Made by a program: the position numbers and the translations under genes. DNA of 6,966 bases from an uncultured Treponema sp. (GTDB lineage Bacteria > Spirochaetota > Spirochaetia > Treponematales > Treponemataceae). Below, in pieces: positions 5,748-6,966 of this stretch; the stretch's first letter is position 1; every line of letters begins with the position of its first letter. The DNA is taken from contig CAMNHD010000081.1 in assembly GCA_946538875.1 (NCBI GenBank), forward strand, positions 1 to 6,966, written 5' to 3'. A model generated the notes under the pieces. It was not told where the DNA came from and did no database searches. It saw only the letters and a list, made by a program, of their open reading frames with translations.

Positions 5748-6689
5748 AATATCTCTACCAAAGCCATGATTTTGGAACGCTTGAGGGCAGACTCGGCATG
5801 TGTCTCCGGCGAAGAGCTTTCCCGTGAACTTGAAATTTCGCGCACCTCGGTCTGGAAAGCGGTGCAGGCTTTGCGGGCTTCCGGATACGAGATAGAATCT
5901 TTTAAAAACGGTTATGTGCTGAAGGATAAGAATTCCGACAGCATCTGTCCGGTTGAGTTTGGAAAAGAGGAGAATATTTTCACGCACTTTAAGACGGTCG
6001 GGTCGACAATGGATGAGGCCCGCAGGATTGCTCTGGACTCACTGTCAGACGGAGGACAATTCCTTAGAATCGTGACTGCCGACGAACAGTCTGCCGGTAA
6101 GGGACGCGGCAACCATGACTGGAAAACAACAAAGGGGTCCCTGGCTTTTACCATGGTGACATACCCTGAATTGTCCACAAATCTGCTTGCAAGGCAGATA
6201 ATGGCGGCCCAGATTGCATTAGTGAACGTGCTGGAGGAGATGTCCGGCAGAAGGTTCTATGCGCGCTGGCCCAATGATGTGTGGAGCGGTGACGGAAAGG
6301 TTGCGGGCATCTTGGACGAAGAATTGTCCAGTGGTGGAAGATGCCGCTTTATGAATCTTGGAATAGGCGTGAATGTGACAAAAAGTCCGGGGCTCAAGGG
6401 GACTGATAAAGTGTTTGGAAAAGCAGTCCCTCAGTCGCGGAAAAAAATATTGACTGCCTTCCATGATGAGTTCCTCAGGCTTGAGACACTTGTCCTTGCG
6501 CAGGGCAGTGAGCTTTCCGATTTGTGGAACAAAATCAATTACGACTCCGGCAGAACTGTCCGTGCTTTTGGCGGCGGAGAATACATCTTTGAAAAAATTG
6601 ACGGCAGGGGCTATGCAGTGCTGAGCACGGCTGCTGAAAGGTCAAGGAAAATATTTGCTCCAGGAGAAATATCTTATGAAAAAAATTAG
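5733..6689 (+). CDS. birA: Bifunctional biotin-[acetyl-CoA-carboxylase] ligase / biotin repressor
   Basis: BirA makes biotinyl-5'-AMP from biotin and ATP and transfers biotin to a lysine of carrier proteins such as the acetyl-CoA carboxylase biotin carrier. The 318 residues match the usual group II length. An N-terminal winged helix-turn-helix spans about 10-64 (VSGEELSRELEISRTSVWKA, then the wing GYEIESFKNGYVL), so it can also bind DNA. The catalytic domain shows STMDEA (91-96), the biotinyl-AMP loop GKGRGNHDW (122-130), RWPNDV (178-183), GDGKVAGILDE (186-196) with the expected catalytic K189, and GIGVNV (210-215). A small SH3-like C-terminal domain follows (about 272-315). The ATG at 5733 has no SD upstream, and the predicted transcription start is at or within 2 nt of it, suggesting leaderless translation. 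The next in-frame ATG (5766, residue 12) also lacks an SD and would trim the winged helix. The bioY gene overlaps its end by 14 nt. Confidence 0.95.
   Translation: MKGNENISTKAMILERLRADSACVSGEELSRELEISRTSVWKAVQALRASGYEIESFKNGYVLKDKNSDSICPVEFGKEENIFTHFKTVGSTMDEARRIALDSLSDGGQFLRIVTADEQSAGKGRGNHDWKTTKGSLAFTMVTYPELSTNLLARQIMAAQIALVNVLEEMSGRRFYARWPNDVWSGDGKVAGILDEELSSGGRCRFMNLGIGVNVTKSPGLKGTDKVFGKAVPQSRKKILTAFHDEFLRLETLVLAQGSELSDLWNKINYDSGRTVRAFGGGEYIFEKIDGRGYAVLSTAAERSRKIFAPGEISYEKN
6662..6666 (+). promoter_or_regulatory. Shine-Dalgarno site of bioY, inside birA
   Basis: AGGAG lies within the last codons of birA, 9 nt before the bioY ATG at 6676. It supports that ATG as the start and implies coupled translation of the two genes. 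Confidence 0.8.
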
Positions 6690-6966
6690 AATTGAAAAAC
6701 AACTTGTTTTGACTGCCTTGTTTGCGGCTTTGATTAGTGTGGGCTGCTTTATCCAGATTCCGCTCCCCGGCGGAATTCCTATTGTGCTCCAGGACATGAT
6801 GAGTATGCTTTCCGGGCTTCTTTTGGGACCAGTGTTCGGCGGGCTTGCAGTTGCGGTCTTTCTATTGCTTGGTGCCATAGGGCTTCCTGTGTTTTCTGGC
6901 AAGGCGGGGCTCAATGTCCTCTTTAACGGCCCGACAAGCGGATTCTTGTGGGGATATCTGATTGCG
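6676..6966 (+). CDS. bioY: Biotin transporter substrate-binding subunit BioY, N-terminal half (runs off right edge)
   Basis: BioY is the membrane S component of ECF-type biotin transporters; it binds biotin and works with the EcfA-EcfT energising module, or in some bacteria apparently without a dedicated one. The 97 codons present are in the expected style: a basic start MKKIRIEKQ, a first membrane helix (about 10-29), IPLPGGIPIVLQ (28-39), which fits the BioY substrate-site loop, a long hydrophobic region LLLGPVFGGLAVAVFLLLGAIGLPVFSG (48-75), and NGPTSGFLWGYLIA (84-97) with the conserved GPTSG. The family is usually about 180-200 residues, so roughly half is missing. It starts 14 nt before the birA stop in another frame, so it is cotranscribed and presumably under the same operator. 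No EcfA or EcfT gene is visible in the window. Confidence 0.93.
   Translation, partial: MKKIRIEKQLVLTALFAALISVGCFIQIPLPGGIPIVLQDMMSMLSGLLLGPVFGGLAVAVFLLLGAIGLPVFSGKAGLNVLFNGPTSGFLWGYLIA

Noticed and set aside
6642..6914. A 90-codon minus-strand open frame at the right edge
   Set aside because: It is antisense to bioY, which has an SD and clear BioY motifs.

Overview
The window looks like ordinary chromosomal DNA of a spirochaete, most likely a Treponema relative. The evidence is the style of the DnaE protein (intact PHP domain, about 1,219 residues), the co-directional dnaE-yggT-recG order, and the birA-bioY pair. The genus is an inference from remembered protein character, not from a database search. 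Base composition is moderate (neither AT- nor GC-extreme) and all genes share it. I see no insertion sequence, prophage, CRISPR array, rRNA or tRNA.

Left part (1-5437, minus strand): a tightly packed operon read right to left. A TTGAAG-N17-TATAAT promoter (5409-5437) drives dnaE (replicative DNA polymerase III alpha subunit, 1721-5380). After 13 nt comes yggT (two-repeat membrane protein, 1105-1707), and after another 22 nt recG (branch-migrating helicase, 1082 to beyond the left edge, cut just after the Walker A motif). The operon joins replication, fork rescue and a membrane protein of uncertain role.

Middle (5381-5732): a 352-bp divergent intergenic region. It holds the dnaE promoter and Shine-Dalgarno sequence, a T9 tract, a GC-richer stretch with nested inverted repeats (about 5530-5617) that codes for nothing convincing, and the birA promoter.

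Right part (5697-6966, plus strand): a biotin module. birA encodes a biotin-protein ligase with an N-terminal winged helix, so it is predicted to be both enzyme and repressor. It overlaps by 14 nt the start of bioY, the substrate-binding membrane subunit of a biotin ECF transporter, which runs off the right edge. The most interesting signal is a perfect 11-bp inverted repeat (5715-5725 / 5737-5747) covering the -10 box, the predicted transcription start and the birA start codon. Read as 9-bp half-sites separated by 15 bp it has the architecture of a BirA operator, so birA-bioY is probably repressed by BirA-biotinyl-AMP. The promoter position also predicts an essentially leaderless birA mRNA. 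I found no clearly new multi-gene system; the noteworthy items are regulatory.
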